In this document: in pieces, positions 26,783 to 36,940 of the stretch
Numbering within the stretch: the first letter of the stretch is position 1
How the letters are laid out: every line of letters begins with the position of its first letter
Assembly: GCF_000803315.1 (NCBI RefSeq)
Contig: NZ_JRMH01000001.1
Span: 2,728,001 to 2,792,000, forward strand
DNA length: 64,000 bases
Direction of reading: 5' to 3'
From: Pectobacterium actinidiae
Lineage (GTDB): Bacteria; Pseudomonadota; Gammaproteobacteria; Enterobacterales; Enterobacteriaceae
Position numbers and translations under genes: made by a program
Notes under the pieces: generated by a model
What the model saw: the letters and a program-made list of their open reading frames with translations, nothing else
Databases searched by the model: none
What the model was told of the DNA's origin: nothing

Positions 26783-28840
26783 TTATCCCGGCTTACGCTG
26801 CGTCGGTACGCCTAGGCGGTGAAGATGTTCAATAAACACTGATGGATTTGTCACATCCTGTAGCAACCAAACGCGATGTTTCGCCCTCGTCAGCGCCACA
26901 TACAGTAAACGCCGCTCTTCCGCATCGGGGAAGTCCTCCGGTTCAGGTAATAGCACCGCCTCAATGACAGACTCTCTTGCCGGAGCCGGGAACCCATCTT
27001 TCCCTTCATGCATACCCACAATAATGACATACTCCGCCTGCTGCCCTTTACTGGCGTGCACCGTCATGAAATCAATCTGCAAATTCGGCCATTTGGTCGC
27101 AGCCTTCTCTAAAATCGCTGGGCGTAAATGGTGATAACGCGCCAGCACGAGAATGCGTTCATCCGCTTTCACAAAGCCGCTAAGTTTATCCAGAAGGGGT
27201 TCAAGCTGATCCTGAGGCAGGATGGTCACCGCTTTTTTATCTCCCTTATTCAGGCTATTAAGCGGTTTCCTCAACTGATATGGGTTTTGCTGTATGAACG
27301 TGTTGGCGACTTCACCAATGCGTTCATTAAAACGATAGGTGGTATCCAGCGCGCACTGCTCGCCTACGCCGAAATGCTGTTCAAATGCTGTCGTCAACGC
27401 CAGCTCAGCACCGCTAAAACGATAAATTGCCTGCCAGTCATCCCCAACAGCAAAAAGACAGGTACGGCTATTTTGTCGACGCAATGCTGCTAACAGCGTC
27501 GCACGCTGCGGTGAGATATCTTGAAATTCGTCCACCAGAATGTGCTTCCAGGGACTCACAAAGCGCCCTTTATCCAGCAAGTTCACGGCTTGATGGATGA
27601 GGCCAGAGAAATCGACGGCATTCTCATCCTTAAGCGCTTTTTTCCAGGCTTTCAACAACGGAGCCATCAGGCGAACTCGTTGCTGAAATACTGTCCGAAT
27701 TGATTCTGGCGCCTGCTCAACCATTTCACTCTGGCTGCCGCCGTGCATACGCATCAAGCCTAACCAGCGTTCAAGTCGCCCAGCCAACCGTCCCGCCAGC
27801 TTCGGATCGCTCCAGAAATCGCCTTCTGGCACATCCCATTCCAGCTCTTCTGTTAACCAGCGTCGCCACCCGTTAGCCTGCGTTTTTTTCTCAGCACACT
27901 GCTGCTGCCAATGAGAAATCAGCAATTCTCGACGCTGTTTCGCATCACTTTCCAGTTGGCTTATCATCGGGGCCTTGCGGCTAGCCTGCTGAATAATGTG
28001 CAATGCCAGCGCATGGAACGTCTTAGCCTGAATCTCATCCGTGCTGACCCGCTCCCGGATACGTTCGTTCATCTCTTCTGCCGCTTTACGTCCAAATGCC
28101 AGCAGTAGAATCTGATCGGGCGTGGCTTCTTGACGATGCAGTAACCATGCCGCTCGGGCCACCAGTACGGAGGTTTTCCCACTGCCAGCGCCGGCCAGTA
28201 CCAGCACTCCCTCTTCACCATTAATCACAGCTTTACTCTGCGACACATTTAGTGGCGAACTCTCTACCGTTTCAAAGAAAGACTGTTCTGCCGCCAGCGT
28301 GCGATCCATCCATGCCTGATTCACCGCTGTGCGCGTCTCATCGCCCTGCTCAAGCCAGCGCAAGCAATTCTGGTAGTGGTCACGGCAGTTATCAAAGGTT
28401 TCAAGACGAGAAACAGGAAGCGGCAAAGCGCCCAGCGATTCACGAATGGCATTCTGCAATGTTGCTAAAGCCTGTCGGCTAAACCATTTATCCTGCTGCG
28501 TCAGTGTTTGAATACTGTCCGTTTGGCGTTGCAAAACTTCAGCACTGATCAGACTCATCTCCTCGCTCCAGTCGAGCCAGGATTTAAGAAGATGGCGGTA
28601 AAAAGCCTGCGTTTCCTGCCACTCTGTTCCGTGCAAGCGCACCACTTTTCCGGCTGGCAATTCAAATTCCAGCTCTCCCCACACCAGCCCTCTTTTACAG
28701 TGAATACTCAGCAACTGATTAAAAGGGATCAGGTATTGATGTTTATCGCCACTCACTTCGACACCGGCATTCAGTAACCGCACCCGGTTGTAAGGATGCT
28801 GGGCCAGATGTTTACCTAACGAGGTAGATTTCAGTTCCAT
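26783..28840 (-). CDS. helD: DNA helicase IV
   Basis: A 685-residue SF1 UvrD-like helicase (E. coli HelD 684). Motifs: QSKAVINGEEGVLVLAGAGSGKT (Q motif and Walker A; shown as GAGSGKTSVLVAR), ILVDEFQDISP (motif II), AVGDDWQAIYRFSGA (III), DTTYRFNERI (IV), TVHASKGQQAEYVIIVGMHEGKDGFP (V, in part), and LLYVALTRAKHRVWLL (VI). The N-terminal 180 residues are the HelD-specific domain. 3'-5' unwinding with a recombination role. Single gene between mgsA and yccF, as in E. coli. Confidence 0.97.
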   Translation of the reverse strand: MELKSTSLGKHLAQHPYNRVRLLNAGVEVSGDKHQYLIPFNQLLSIHCKRGLVWGELEFELPAGKVVRLHGTEWQETQAFYRHLLKSWLDWSEEMSLISAEVLQRQTDSIQTLTQQDKWFSRQALATLQNAIRESLGALPLPVSRLETFDNCRDHYQNCLRWLEQGDETRTAVNQAWMDRTLAAEQSFFETVESSPLNVSQSKAVINGEEGVLVLAGAGSGKTSVLVARAAWLLHRQEATPDQILLLAFGRKAAEEMNERIRERVSTDEIQAKTFHALALHIIQQASRKAPMISQLESDAKQRRELLISHWQQQCAEKKTQANGWRRWLTEELEWDVPEGDFWSDPKLAGRLAGRLERWLGLMRMHGGSQSEMVEQAPESIRTVFQQRVRLMAPLLKAWKKALKDENAVDFSGLIHQAVNLLDKGRFVSPWKHILVDEFQDISPQRATLLAALRRQNSRTCLFAVGDDWQAIYRFSGAELALTTAFEQHFGVGEQCALDTTYRFNERIGEVANTFIQQNPYQLRKPLNSLNKGDKKAVTILPQDQLEPLLDKLSGFVKADERILVLARYHHLRPAILEKAATKWPNLQIDFMTVHASKGQQAEYVIIVGMHEGKDGFPAPARESVIEAVLLPEPEDFPDAEERRLLYVALTRAKHRVWLLQDVTNPSVFIEHLHRLGVPTQRKPG

Positions 28841-29037
28841 GATGTTCGCGCCATGACTATGTGAGAGGTTATTCGTCCATTTTTATCGTTTATCTGTTCA
28901 CTAGTTTACCCGTTATCAGACTTCACGCTCTAGCCTTAAAAACAGGTTAGGATATCCTGATGCTTAATGTGATAATTCTTTTACCATCAGCGAGTTTGGT
29001 TACTTTATCGGTTTACCTTACACGTACAGGAGAGAGT

Positions 29038-29484
29038 ATGCGTACTGTGTTGAATATCCTTAACTTCGTATTAGGTGGTTTTTTCACCACGTTAGCCTGG
29101 CTTCTGGCGACTGTTGTCAGCGTGCTGCTGATTTTTACCTTGCCGCTAACACGCTCATGTTGGGAAATCACCAAGCTGTCACTCTTGCCTTATGGCAATG
29201 AGGCCATCCATGTTGACGAGCTGCGCCCAGATGAAAAGAGCGCGATTCTCAGCGCAGGCGGATCGCTGCTGAATATCTTCTGGTTCATTTTCTTTGGCTG
29301 GTGGCTTTGCCTGTCGCACATCATTACTGGCATCGCACAGTGTATTACGATCATTGGCATTCCTGTTGGCATCGCCAATTTTAAAATTGCCGCCATCGCG
29401 CTGTGGCCAGTAGGGCGTCGCGTGGTTTCCGTCGAACTGGCGCAGGCTGCGCGGGAAAACAATGCCCGCCGCCACTTTCGCTAA
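29038..29484 (+). CDS. yccF: Inner membrane protein YccF (DUF307)
   Basis: A 148-residue protein, MRTVLNILNFVLGGFFTTLAW then LIFTLPLTRSCWEITKLSLLPYGNEAIHVDE and IIGIPVGIANFKIAAIALWPVGR, near-identical to E. coli YccF. Three or four hydrophobic segments. Function unknown. A 26-codon upstream extension is not used because AGGAGA precedes this ATG. yccS starts 20 bases downstream, so the two form an operon. Confidence 0.95.
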   Translation: MRTVLNILNFVLGGFFTTLAWLLATVVSVLLIFTLPLTRSCWEITKLSLLPYGNEAIHVDELRPDEKSAILSAGGSLLNIFWFIFFGWWLCLSHIITGIAQCITIIGIPVGIANFKIAAIALWPVGRRVVSVELAQAARENNARRHFR

Positions 29485-29504
29485 CGGCATCTAAGGATAT
29501 TACG

Positions 29505-31640
29505 TTGCTCATCTTCGCCCCGGGAATTCGCCGCTATGTGTATAACAGCAGTTGGCTGTATACCATTCGCATCCTTATTGCTCTGAGTGGTGCGGCGGCC
29601 GTTCCCTGGTGGCTTGGGCAGCCAACATCGACTATCCCCGTCACGCTTGGCGTCGTCGCAGCCGCCCTTACCGACCTTGACGATCGCCTCACCGGACGTC
29701 TGCGTAATCTGTTCATTACGCTGGCCTGTTTTTTTGTCGCTTCCGTTTCGATCGAATTGCTTTTCCCCTATCCCTGGCTGTTTGGCCTTGGTCTGGCAGT
29801 ATCAACCTGCGGATTTATTCTGCTCGGCGCATTAGGGCAACGCTATGCAACTATTGCATTCGGCGCACTGCTGATCGCTATTTACACCATGCTGGGCATC
29901 TCGCTTTATGACAACTGGTATCAGCAGCCCATCATGCTGCTGATCGGGGCCTCGTGGTACAACCTGCTGACGCTATTCGGCCACCTGATATTCCCCATCC
30001 GCCCGTTGCAGGATAACCTCGCGCAGTGTTATCAGCAGTTGGCTCGCTATCTGGATGCCAAAGCTAACCTCTTCGACCCCGACATTGAAGAAGAAACCGA
30101 CAAGCCCCTCATTGACGTCGCGATGGCAAACAGCCAGCTGGTTGCGACGCTCAACCAGACCAAATCATCGCTATTAACACGTCTGCGTGGCGATCGCGGC
30201 CAGCGCGGTACGCGCCAAACGCTGCACTACTATTTTGTCGCGCAGGATATTCACGAACGGGCCAGCTCATCGCATGTTTACTATCCGCAACTGCGTGAAA
30301 AACTGCGCTATAGCGATGTCTTATTCCGCTTTCAGCGCCTGCTGAGTATGCAGGCCAAAGCCTGTCAGCAGTTGTCGCAATCTATTCTTCTCCAGCAAAA
30401 ATATCAGCATGATAGCCGCATTGAGCGGGCTTTCGTGCATCTCGAGTCCGCTATTGCGCGCATTGCTGCCAACAACATGGCCGACGCCGCACAAATCAAA
30501 GCGCTCACTTATCTCTTGAATAATCTGCGCGCCATTGATGCTCAGTTGGCGACTATCGAATCTGAACAGGCGATTGAGCAAGAAAACAACCCGGAAAACA
30601 CGCTGGCAGATGACAAAATCACGGGGTGGAGCGACATCCGCTTACGCATTAGCCGCCACTTGACGCCGCAGTCGGCACTGTTTCGTCATGCCATACGTAT
30701 GTCCGTGCTGCTCTGTAGCGGCTACGCGTTGATTCAGGTCACGGGCTTGCAACACGGGTATTGGATTCTGCTCACCAGCCTGTTTGTTTGTCAGCCCAAC
30801 TATAACGCCACTCGGCGGCGTCTGACGTTGAGAATTATCGGGACATTGACTGGTATTTTGCTTGGCCTACCCATCCTATACTTCGTTCCTTCGCTGGAAG
30901 GACAACTGACGTTGATCGTTATCAGTGGCGTACTATTTTTCGCCTTTCGCAACGTACAGTACGCCCACGCGACCATGTTTATTACCCTGCTTGTCCTGCT
31001 CTGTTTCAACCTGTTAGGTGAAGGCTTTGAGGTTGCAGTGCCACGCATTATTGATACGCTACTAGGGTGTGCCATCGCATGGGCGGCGGTGAGTTTTATT
31101 TGGCCAGACTGGCGCTTCCGCGGTCTGCCAACCGTCATCAATAAGACATTGGATGCCAACTGCCGTTATCTTGATGCGATCATGGTTCAATATTATCAGG
31201 GGAAAGATAATAGCCTGCCTTATCGCATTGCCCGCCGCGATGCGCATAACTGCGATGCAGAACTGGCCTCCGTCGTATCGAATATGTCTTCAGAGCCTCA
31301 TGCGACCAGAAATAAGCTGGACAGCGCATTCCGCTTCATGTGTCTGAATCATACGTTGCTAAGCTATATTTCGACGCTCGGCGCACACCGAGGGAAAATT
31401 ACCTCAACGGAAACGCTGCAATTGCTGGATGATGCCGTGTGTCACGTTGATGATGCGTTACACTGCAACGAAGAGGAAAGTTTGCGTATCAATCAGGGAT
31501 TGAAAACTATCACTGCCAGCCTTCAATCCCTTTCACCCGAATCAGACAGTAAAGAATCATTAATTATTCAGCAAATCGGCCTATTGATCGGTCTCTTACC
31601 TGAACTCGTACAGTTAAAAAATGACATGATTACACAGTGA
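29505..31640 (+). CDS. yccS: YccS/FUSC-family inner membrane transporter-like protein
   Basis: A 711-residue member of the FUSC/aromatic acid exporter-like family (YccS/YhfK). There are two blocks of about five or six membrane segments (about 20-150 and 390-510) with cytosolic parts between and after. Diagnostic stretches: VAAALTDLDDRLTGRLRNLFITL, LLTRLRGDRGQRGTRQTLHYYFVAQDIHERASSSH (in part), GYWILLTSLFVCQPNYNATRRRL. It most likely starts at TTG 29505 with AAGGA seven bases before it; a longer frame opening inside yccF would add 34 non-homologous residues. The substrate is unknown. Confidence 0.92.
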   Translation: MLIFAPGIRRYVYNSSWLYTIRILIALSGAAAVPWWLGQPTSTIPVTLGVVAAALTDLDDRLTGRLRNLFITLACFFVASVSIELLFPYPWLFGLGLAVSTCGFILLGALGQRYATIAFGALLIAIYTMLGISLYDNWYQQPIMLLIGASWYNLLTLFGHLIFPIRPLQDNLAQCYQQLARYLDAKANLFDPDIEEETDKPLIDVAMANSQLVATLNQTKSSLLTRLRGDRGQRGTRQTLHYYFVAQDIHERASSSHVYYPQLREKLRYSDVLFRFQRLLSMQAKACQQLSQSILLQQKYQHDSRIERAFVHLESAIARIAANNMADAAQIKALTYLLNNLRAIDAQLATIESEQAIEQENNPENTLADDKITGWSDIRLRISRHLTPQSALFRHAIRMSVLLCSGYALIQVTGLQHGYWILLTSLFVCQPNYNATRRRLTLRIIGTLTGILLGLPILYFVPSLEGQLTLIVISGVLFFAFRNVQYAHATMFITLLVLLCFNLLGEGFEVAVPRIIDTLLGCAIAWAAVSFIWPDWRFRGLPTVINKTLDANCRYLDAIMVQYYQGKDNSLPYRIARRDAHNCDAELASVVSNMSSEPHATRNKLDSAFRFMCLNHTLLSYISTLGAHRGKITSTETLQLLDDAVCHVDDALHCNEEESLRINQGLKTITASLQSLSPESDSKESLIIQQIGLLIGLLPELVQLKNDMITQ

Positions 31641-31655
31641 AAATAGGTATTTTTC

Positions 31656-32276
31656 TTAGTGCTTTGGCCCTTTGGATACCGCATTATTTTTATACCATTC
31701 CAACAGTTCGTTGCGGATACCGCGAGGGAGTGCCGCCTGATGAGTACCACAAATTGCACCAGCAAGCGCCAATAGCACGTTAACACTCAGATTAGCGCGA
31801 ACCTTCCGCAACTCGAGATAGCTGTTTTTCGCACCATAATGTTGTAATTCATCGACATTCTTTATTCCTGCTTTCCACAGCAGCCGTTCGATATCGTGGT
31901 TAAGATTCGGAAGATCTTTTAGCCGTCCGTTGGCACTTATGACGGCTTTATCATACTGCGCGCCTCCCAGTGCCAGATGGGCGAAATACAATAACTGCTC
32001 AGATTCTTGCCATAATGCTTCATCGACGAGAAAGTAATTCAACGGAACGGGCATGCCGCGCTTGGTATAAATCAGATTAGGCATATCCCGCTGTTGAAAA
32101 TATTTTTCATCCTTCTTACTGGCGCGAAGATAAAGCTCCCCTTCTGACACCAGTCCAAAAATCGTTTTATTTGCTGCGATGCTGTAGCCACCAAATTGGG
32201 AACGCGAAGTGATGTCCCCCAAAGATGAAAAAGACTGCTGAGATTGCAAAATCCTTTTTTTGCATAATTGCTTCAT
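31656..32276 (-). CDS. sxy: Competence regulator Sxy/TfoX
   Basis: A 206-residue protein. The N-terminal TfoX domain has LGDITSRSQFGGYSIAANKTIFGLVSEGELYLRA, and the C-terminal domain KDLPNLNHDIERLLWKAGIKNVDELQHYGAKNSYLELRKVR with AICGTHQAALP (shown in part). E. coli Sxy is 209. With CRP it activates CRP-S promoters of DNA uptake genes. The start used has AAGGA eight bases upstream; an ATG two codons earlier is possible. Divergent from sulA with a 220-base gap rich in inverted repeats. Confidence 0.93.
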   Translation of the reverse strand: MKQLCKKRILQSQQSFSSLGDITSRSQFGGYSIAANKTIFGLVSEGELYLRASKKDEKYFQQRDMPNLIYTKRGMPVPLNYFLVDEALWQESEQLLYFAHLALGGAQYDKAVISANGRLKDLPNLNHDIERLLWKAGIKNVDELQHYGAKNSYLELRKVRANLSVNVLLALAGAICGTHQAALPRGIRNELLEWYKNNAVSKGPKH

Positions 32277-32373
32277 TGCCATAATCCTTAGTATTGAAAT
32301 GATCTCTTCCTGAACAATTAGAAATATCTGTAGCAGGAACAAATAATTAACCACAGCCCCGATGCGGCTTCAA

Positions 32374-32393
32374 ACAGTAAATGTGTTTACTGT
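32374..32393. promoter_or_regulatory. Perfect 20-bp inverted repeat between sxy and sulA
   Basis: ACAGTAAATGTGTTTACTGT is a perfect inverted repeat (8 + 4 + 8). It is located about 100 bases upstream of sxy and 108 bases upstream of sulA, and is a strong candidate operator. It is the reverse arrangement of a LexA box (ACAG-N12-CTGT rather than CTGT-N8-ACAG), so LexA is unlikely. The binding protein is unknown. Confidence 0.6.
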
Positions 32394-32461
32394 CTCTTGC
32401 ATATGGAATATGCGAAGCGCTTTCAAAAAAATCAGGTTGATTTTCACGCACACAGTAGATA

Positions 32462-32477
32462 CTGTATGTTCATACAG
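32462..32477. promoter_or_regulatory. LexA box before sulA
   Basis: CTGT-ATGTTCAT-ACAG, within a perfect 20-bp palindrome TACTGTATGTTCATACAGTA. It lies 23 bases before the sulA ATG. It also overlaps a second short palindrome ACAGTAGATACTGT (32452-32465). Confidence 0.95.
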
Positions 32478-32500
32478 TAACACTATGGGTAGAACTCATT

Positions 32501-33007
32501 ATGCGTACGCAATCAATCCGCTCTCACAACATCGAGCCGTCATCGTTTTCTGCAAATCAACACGCTGCGGAGCCCTCGGTTGCCACAGGTGGAATCATCA
32601 GCGAAATCGTGTACAACGCCGATCAGCCCATAGTCACACACTTGTTATTACCGCTCTTACAGCAGCTAGGTACGCAGTCTCGTTGGCTGTTGTGGCTTTC
32701 TCCTCAGCAAAAATTGAGCCGCCCTTGGGTTCAGCAATCTGGGCTACCGTTGGATAAAATGGTACAACTTCACCACATCAATCCGCTGTTTACGGTTGAT
32801 GCTATGGAAAGAGCCTTGCTGACAGGGAATTACAGCGCTGTTTTGTGCTGGTTACCACACGAATTAACGGAAGAAGAGAGGGTTCGGTTACGGCACGCCG
32901 CACAGGCAGGAAACACGTATGGCTTCATTATGCGACCAGAAAGTGCTGGCGGTGACGCCTATAGACTGTTTCCTAGCCTTAAAATTCATTCGACATTGTA
33001 TCATTAA
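32501..33007 (+). CDS. sulA: SOS cell division inhibitor SulA
   Basis: A 168-residue protein (E. coli 169) that binds FtsZ and blocks division during DNA damage. Family stretches are [47 protein letters not shown] (in part), [24 protein letters not shown] and the tail IHSTLYH, whose C-terminal His is the Lon recognition feature. A perfect LexA box is just upstream. Between sxy and ompA, as in E. coli. Confidence 0.96.
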   Translation: MRTQSIRSHNIEPSSFSANQHAAEPSVATGGIISEIVYNADQPIVTHLLLPLLQQLGTQSRWLLWLSPQQKLSRPWVQQSGLPLDKMVQLHHINPLFTVDAMERALLTGNYSAVLCWLPHELTEEERVRLRHAAQAGNTYGFIMRPESAGGDAYRLFPSLKIHSTLYH

Positions 33008-33056
33008 GTAAATTAAGAATTTTCTCAGCTCATCTAGGTTATACGCCTTGTCGATC

Positions 33057-33085
33057 GCCGCAGAGCGGTATTCTGCGGGCTTTTT
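33057..33085 (+). terminator. Terminator after sulA
   Basis: CCGCAGA / TCTGCGG stem (33058-33064 and 33072-33078) followed by GC and five T residues. Confidence 0.7.
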
Positions 33086-33174
33086 GGATATATTTAATAC
33101 AGCTAGAAGGCGTAAGATCTGTCAAAAGCATCTACTATTTGTTAGCAAGTATGTATGAATCGTGCGGTTTTCTT

Positions 33175-33193
33175 ATGATGTAAATCACATCAT
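33175..33193. promoter_or_regulatory. Inverted repeat upstream of ompA
   Basis: ATGATGT-AAATC-ACATCAT, a perfect 7+5+7 inverted repeat about 180 bases before the ompA start. The right part contains TCACA, so a degenerate CRP-type site is possible, but the left half lacks TGTGA. The region between here and the start codon also holds the ompA leader RNA. Confidence 0.4.
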
Positions 33194-33369
33194 ACTTGTA
33201 ACTTTCTCATCACGTTGTAGACTTTAACTCGCTGGAGTTGCTCTTTTATAACGTCAGTTGACTGACAGTGAGTCATAAATAAGGGCAAAGTCTCCAACCA
33301 AAGGATTTTAACCAAAGGTTTATTAGCCCTCCAGGTTAATTACCGATTTGGATGATAATGAGGCGTAAA

Positions 33370-34464
33370 ATGAAAAAAACAGCTATCGCAGTTGCAGTGG
33401 CACTGGCTAGCTTCGCGACCGTCGCGCAAGCAGCTCCTAAAGACAATACCTGGTACACCGGTGGTAAACTGGGTGTGTCTCAATTCCACGATACTGGTTT
33501 CTACGGAAATGGTTACACTGGTGTCAACAACAACCCAATCAAAAGCAAGTTAGGCGCTGGTGCATTTGTTGGTTATCAAGCCAACCCGTACCTGGGTTTT
33601 GAACTGGGCTACGACTGGCTGGGCCGCATGAAGTATGCAGGTTCAACTGCATCAAATGATGACAGCGCTAGCTTCAAAGCACAGGGCATCCAACTGGCTG
33701 CTAAACTGAGCTACCCAGTTCTGCCTGATCTGGATGTTTATACCCGTTTAGGTGGTATGGTATGGCGCGCTGATAGCCATGCAGCAACCTCTGTCAACAC
33801 AGGTGTAAGAACTGATATCAACAACGACGACACTGGCGTTTCTCCGCTGGCTGCGATCGGTGTTGAATACGCTATCGACAAAAACTGGGCCACTCGTATT
33901 GATTACCAGTGGGTAAGCAATATTGGTGATGCAGGCACAGTCGGTGCTCGTCCAGACAACATGCTCATCAGTGCTGGTCTTTCTTACCGTTTCGGCCAGG
34001 ATGACCGTGTAGCACCAGTTGTTGCACCAGCTCCTGCTCCAGCTCCAGTTGTTGAAACCAAGCGTTTCACCCTGAAATCTGACGTTCTGTTCAACTTCAA
34101 CAAAGCAACACTGAAAGCAGAAGGCCAGCAATCACTGGATCAACTGTACACCCAGTTGAGCTCTCTGGATCCTAAAGATGGTTCTGTTGTTGTTCTGGGC
34201 TTCACTGACCGTTTAGGTTCAGAGCAATACAACCAAGGCCTGTCTGAAAAACGTGCACAGAGCGTCGTTGATTACCTGGTTTCTAAAGGTATCCCTGCGA
34301 ACAAAGTCTCTGCTCGTGGCCTGGGCAAATCTCAACCTGTTACCGGTTCTACCTGTGACAACGTGAAACCTCGTGCTGCGCTGATCGACTGCCTGGCACC
34401 GGATCGTCGCGTAGAGATCGAAGTTAAAGGCATCAAAGACGTTGTAACTCAGCCTCAGGCTTAA
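33370..34464 (+). CDS. ompA: Outer membrane protein A
   Basis: A 364-residue precursor with a 21-residue signal (AQA|APKDN). The N-terminal eight-stranded barrel ([14 protein letters not shown] to [12 protein letters not shown]), an Ala-Pro hinge ([14 protein letters not shown] in its sense), and the OmpA peptidoglycan-binding domain with [16 protein letters not shown] and [22 protein letters not shown] stretches (shown in part), where Asp and Arg contact diaminopimelate. Two Cys (STCDN and LIDCL) match the family disulfide. The frame begins six codons earlier but [13 protein letters not shown] is the family start. Multifunctional structural and adhesion protein. Confidence 0.98.
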   Translation: MKKTAIAVAVALASFATVAQAAPKDNTWYTGGKLGVSQFHDTGFYGNGYTGVNNNPIKSKLGAGAFVGYQANPYLGFELGYDWLGRMKYAGSTASNDDSASFKAQGIQLAAKLSYPVLPDLDVYTRLGGMVWRADSHAATSVNTGVRTDINNDDTGVSPLAAIGVEYAIDKNWATRIDYQWVSNIGDAGTVGARPDNMLISAGLSYRFGQDDRVAPVVAPAPAPAPVVETKRFTLKSDVLFNFNKATLKAEGQQSLDQLYTQLSSLDPKDGSVVVLGFTDRLGSEQYNQGLSEKRAQSVVDYLVSKGIPANKVSARGLGKSQPVTGSTCDNVKPRAALIDCLAPDRRVEIEVKGIKDVVTQPQA

Positions 34465-34480
34465 GTTATTAACGAAAAAA

Positions 34481-34505
34481 AACCTCGCTTCGGCGAGGTT
34501 TTTTT
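34481..34505 (+). terminator. Intrinsic terminator after ompA
   Basis: AACCTCGC-TTCG-GCGAGGTT, an 8-bp stem with a stable TTCG tetraloop and a long T run; A residues on the left allow use by the convergent matP gene too. Confidence 0.95.
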
Positions 34506-34542
34506 ATGCCTGTTTATCGGCAAGATAGATGACAAACACCGA

Positions 34543-35001
34543 TCACATTTCGTCGTTATTCAGAATAGCTTTAAGATCCTGCTTAAGCAGCGACATCTGG
34601 CTGGCATATTTTTCTTTGTGTTCAGCGTCTTCAATTAACTGCACTATCGTTTCTGATAACGTCACTCCGCGTCTCTGCGCAAGAGCAGCAAGACGCTGCC
34701 AAACCAGGTATTCCAGATCGATCGATTTCTTGCGTGTATGCTGATGCTCTGCGTTGAAATGGCGTTTGCGCCGTGCGCGAATTGTCTGCTTCATCCGGTT
34801 TTCTAAGGTGGGATTCATACATTGCGCAATCCACTCCAACACTTTCACCGGCTGGTTTTCCATTTTAAGCAATGCTTGTACAGCATCATCCGCAGCGCTT
34901 TGCTCGAGAAAACGCGTAATCTCTTCCCCCTCCCGATGCTTCTTCACCAGGTATTTCCATTTCCACCCGCACTCAAGATTTTCTAGTTGTTGATATTTCA
35001 T
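34543..35001 (-). CDS. matP: Ter macrodomain organiser MatP
   Basis: A 152-residue protein starting [31 protein letters not shown] and continuing [41 protein letters not shown] (shown in part), which is the four-helix bundle plus ribbon-helix-helix of MatP. It binds matS sites and organises the replication terminus with ZapB. Length as in E. coli (150). Upstream, lonH is divergent. Confidence 0.97.
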   Translation of the reverse strand: MKYQQLENLECGWKWKYLVKKHREGEEITRFLEQSAADDAVQALLKMENQPVKVLEWIAQCMNPTLENRMKQTIRARRKRHFNAEHQHTRKKSIDLEYLVWQRLAALAQRRGVTLSETIVQLIEDAEHKEKYASQMSLLKQDLKAILNNDEM

Positions 35002-35170
35002 ATTAAATTCTTCAGTGACCGCGTAACGTGACTTTCAGCATAACAGTTTTCCTTGATTTTGGCCGCTTTCTGGCAGCTTTTAAGATGATTAGCCAAACGC
35101 GGCCTGCGTTCCAACGTATGAAAGATGACGGAGAGATGACTCTCCTTATGCGAAGTTTAGATTATTCTTG

Positions 35171-35176
35171 TATAAT
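35171..35176 (+). promoter_or_regulatory. -10 element of the lonH promoter
   Basis: A perfect TATAAT lies 34 bases before the proposed lonH start. TTTAGA at 35155-35160 is a weak -35 candidate, but the spacer is short (10 bases), so a separate activator or a better -35 (TGACGG upstream) may be used. Confidence 0.4.
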
Positions 35177-35209
35177 CACGCTTTTCCTTCAGACGATTAC
35201 ATTGATACT

Positions 35210-36937
35210 TTGACCAGTAACCGACTCTCATGGCAGCATTTACTGCCCAATAATACGCCTTATCAAACGCTATTCACTCAGGCAGCGCAACTTGCTCCTG
35301 CTGAATTCTCCGCTATTCAGTCGCGTCTGGCAGACAGCCTGACGCTCTTTTGCCACCCTCGTTCCCCTTCCCGCTTTATGCTATTGAAAGCGCAGGAGAA
35401 TGATGAATATATGGCATTGATCGCCCGTGCGCTAAGCGCCATCAGGCCAGACTCCGGGGCGATACATGGCAGTAAATATATCATTGAGGGTCGTCATATC
35501 CGGGTCGAACCCGCCACACAGCCTGCGGATAATTTTGCCGCACAGCAATCCTGTGGCTATCAGGAATGGATTGAACCTGAACAGCTCTTCGGCTGTGTAC
35601 GCAGTTTTCACGATGAAGTCACGCTGCACCCAGGACTGATTCATCAGATAAATGGCGGTACGTTGATCCTGTCAGCCAGAGCACTGCTGGCTCAGCCGTT
35701 GATGTGGCTGCGTCTGAAACAGATTATGGCTGAAGGTCTCTATCGTTGGCTGTCACCAGACGAGCGCAAACCACTTCCTGTTGATGTACCACCGATGCCG
35801 CTTGATCTTCGTCTGATCATTCTCGGTGATCGTGAAAGTTTGGCAGATATTCATGATATGGAGCCGGAATTAGGCGAACACGCGATTTACGGCGAGTTCG
35901 AAGCGCAATTGCAGTTAATTGAAACTGACGACATGGCGCGCTGGTGCTCCTACATCAATGCCCTGTGCAGCGAAAATCAGCTGCCGCTGCTGGATGCCGA
36001 TGCCTGGCCGGCATTAGTGAACATTGCGATACGCTACAGCGGCGATCAAGGCAACTTGCCATTATGCCCGCGTTGGCTAATCAGCCAGTTAAAATATGCA
36101 TCTCTATACGCCAGAGATGGTCAAATCACGGAGCAGGCGCTGGTTGACGCCGTTGCCGCTCGCCAATGGCGTGAAGGCTACCTTCGCGAACGCATGCAGG
36201 ATGAAATCGAATTAGGTCAGATCCTGATCGAAACGGAAGGCGAAGTCGTCGGCCAGATTAATGGACTTTCCGTATTAGAATTCCCTGGCTACCCCGTTGC
36301 CTTTGGCGAGCCGACACGTATCAGTTGCGTGGTTCACGCGGGCGACGGTGAATTCACCGACGTTGAGCGCAAAGCCGAACTTGCTGGCAATTTACACGCC
36401 AAGGGTATGATGATCATGCAGGCATTCCTGATTACAGAACTGGAGCTTGATCAACAACTGCCCTTCTCTGCGTCCATAGTCTTCGAGCAATCGTACAGCG
36501 AAGTTGATGGCGACAGTGCCTCACTGGCAGAGCTGTGCGCGTTGGTGAGCGCCCTCGCCTTGCGACCCATTAATCAACAGTTCGCGGTAACCGGTTCCGT
36601 CGATCAATTTGGTCACGTGCAGCCAATTGGCGGCGTGAATGAGAAAATCGAAGGTTTTTTTGAGGTCTGCCAGCGTCGTGGGCTGACGGGAACACAGGGC
36701 GTGATTTTACCTACGGCTAATCTACGTCATCTCTGTTTACAGGAAGATGTCGTTGAAGCGGTACGTGGAGGGAAATTCCATCTTTTCCCGGTAGAAACTG
36801 CGCCGGAAGCGTTGTCATTATTGACCAACTTCGCTTATGACGATGAGCAACAGCCAAACCTGCTGTCCGCTATTCGTGAGAGAATTGGACAACTTGCACC
36901 GCAAGAACGTAGACGTTTCCCTTGGTTTTTCCGTTAA
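35210..36937 (+). CDS. lonH: Lon-like protease LonH (YcbZ)
   Basis: A 575-residue protein with a degenerate AAA-like N-terminal half and a C-terminal Lon protease domain. The Ser-Lys dyad is present: catalytic Ser in SEVDGDSASLAELCALVSAL (about residue 440) and Lys in VGGVNEKIEGFF (about 480; IGGVNEKIEGFFEVC here). E. coli YcbZ is 586 residues. The start is uncertain: TTG at 35210 aligns with the E. coli N terminus; the next upstream codon, TTG 35168, would lie on the -10 element. Followed by fabA, as in E. coli. Confidence 0.88.
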   Translation: MTSNRLSWQHLLPNNTPYQTLFTQAAQLAPAEFSAIQSRLADSLTLFCHPRSPSRFMLLKAQENDEYMALIARALSAIRPDSGAIHGSKYIIEGRHIRVEPATQPADNFAAQQSCGYQEWIEPEQLFGCVRSFHDEVTLHPGLIHQINGGTLILSARALLAQPLMWLRLKQIMAEGLYRWLSPDERKPLPVDVPPMPLDLRLIILGDRESLADIHDMEPELGEHAIYGEFEAQLQLIETDDMARWCSYINALCSENQLPLLDADAWPALVNIAIRYSGDQGNLPLCPRWLISQLKYASLYARDGQITEQALVDAVAARQWREGYLRERMQDEIELGQILIETEGEVVGQINGLSVLEFPGYPVAFGEPTRISCVVHAGDGEFTDVERKAELAGNLHAKGMMIMQAFLITELELDQQLPFSASIVFEQSYSEVDGDSASLAELCALVSALALRPINQQFAVTGSVDQFGHVQPIGGVNEKIEGFFEVCQRRGLTGTQGVILPTANLRHLCLQEDVVEAVRGGKFHLFPVETAPEALSLLTNFAYDDEQQPNLLSAIRERIGQLAPQERRRFPWFFR

Positions 36938-36940
36938 ACC

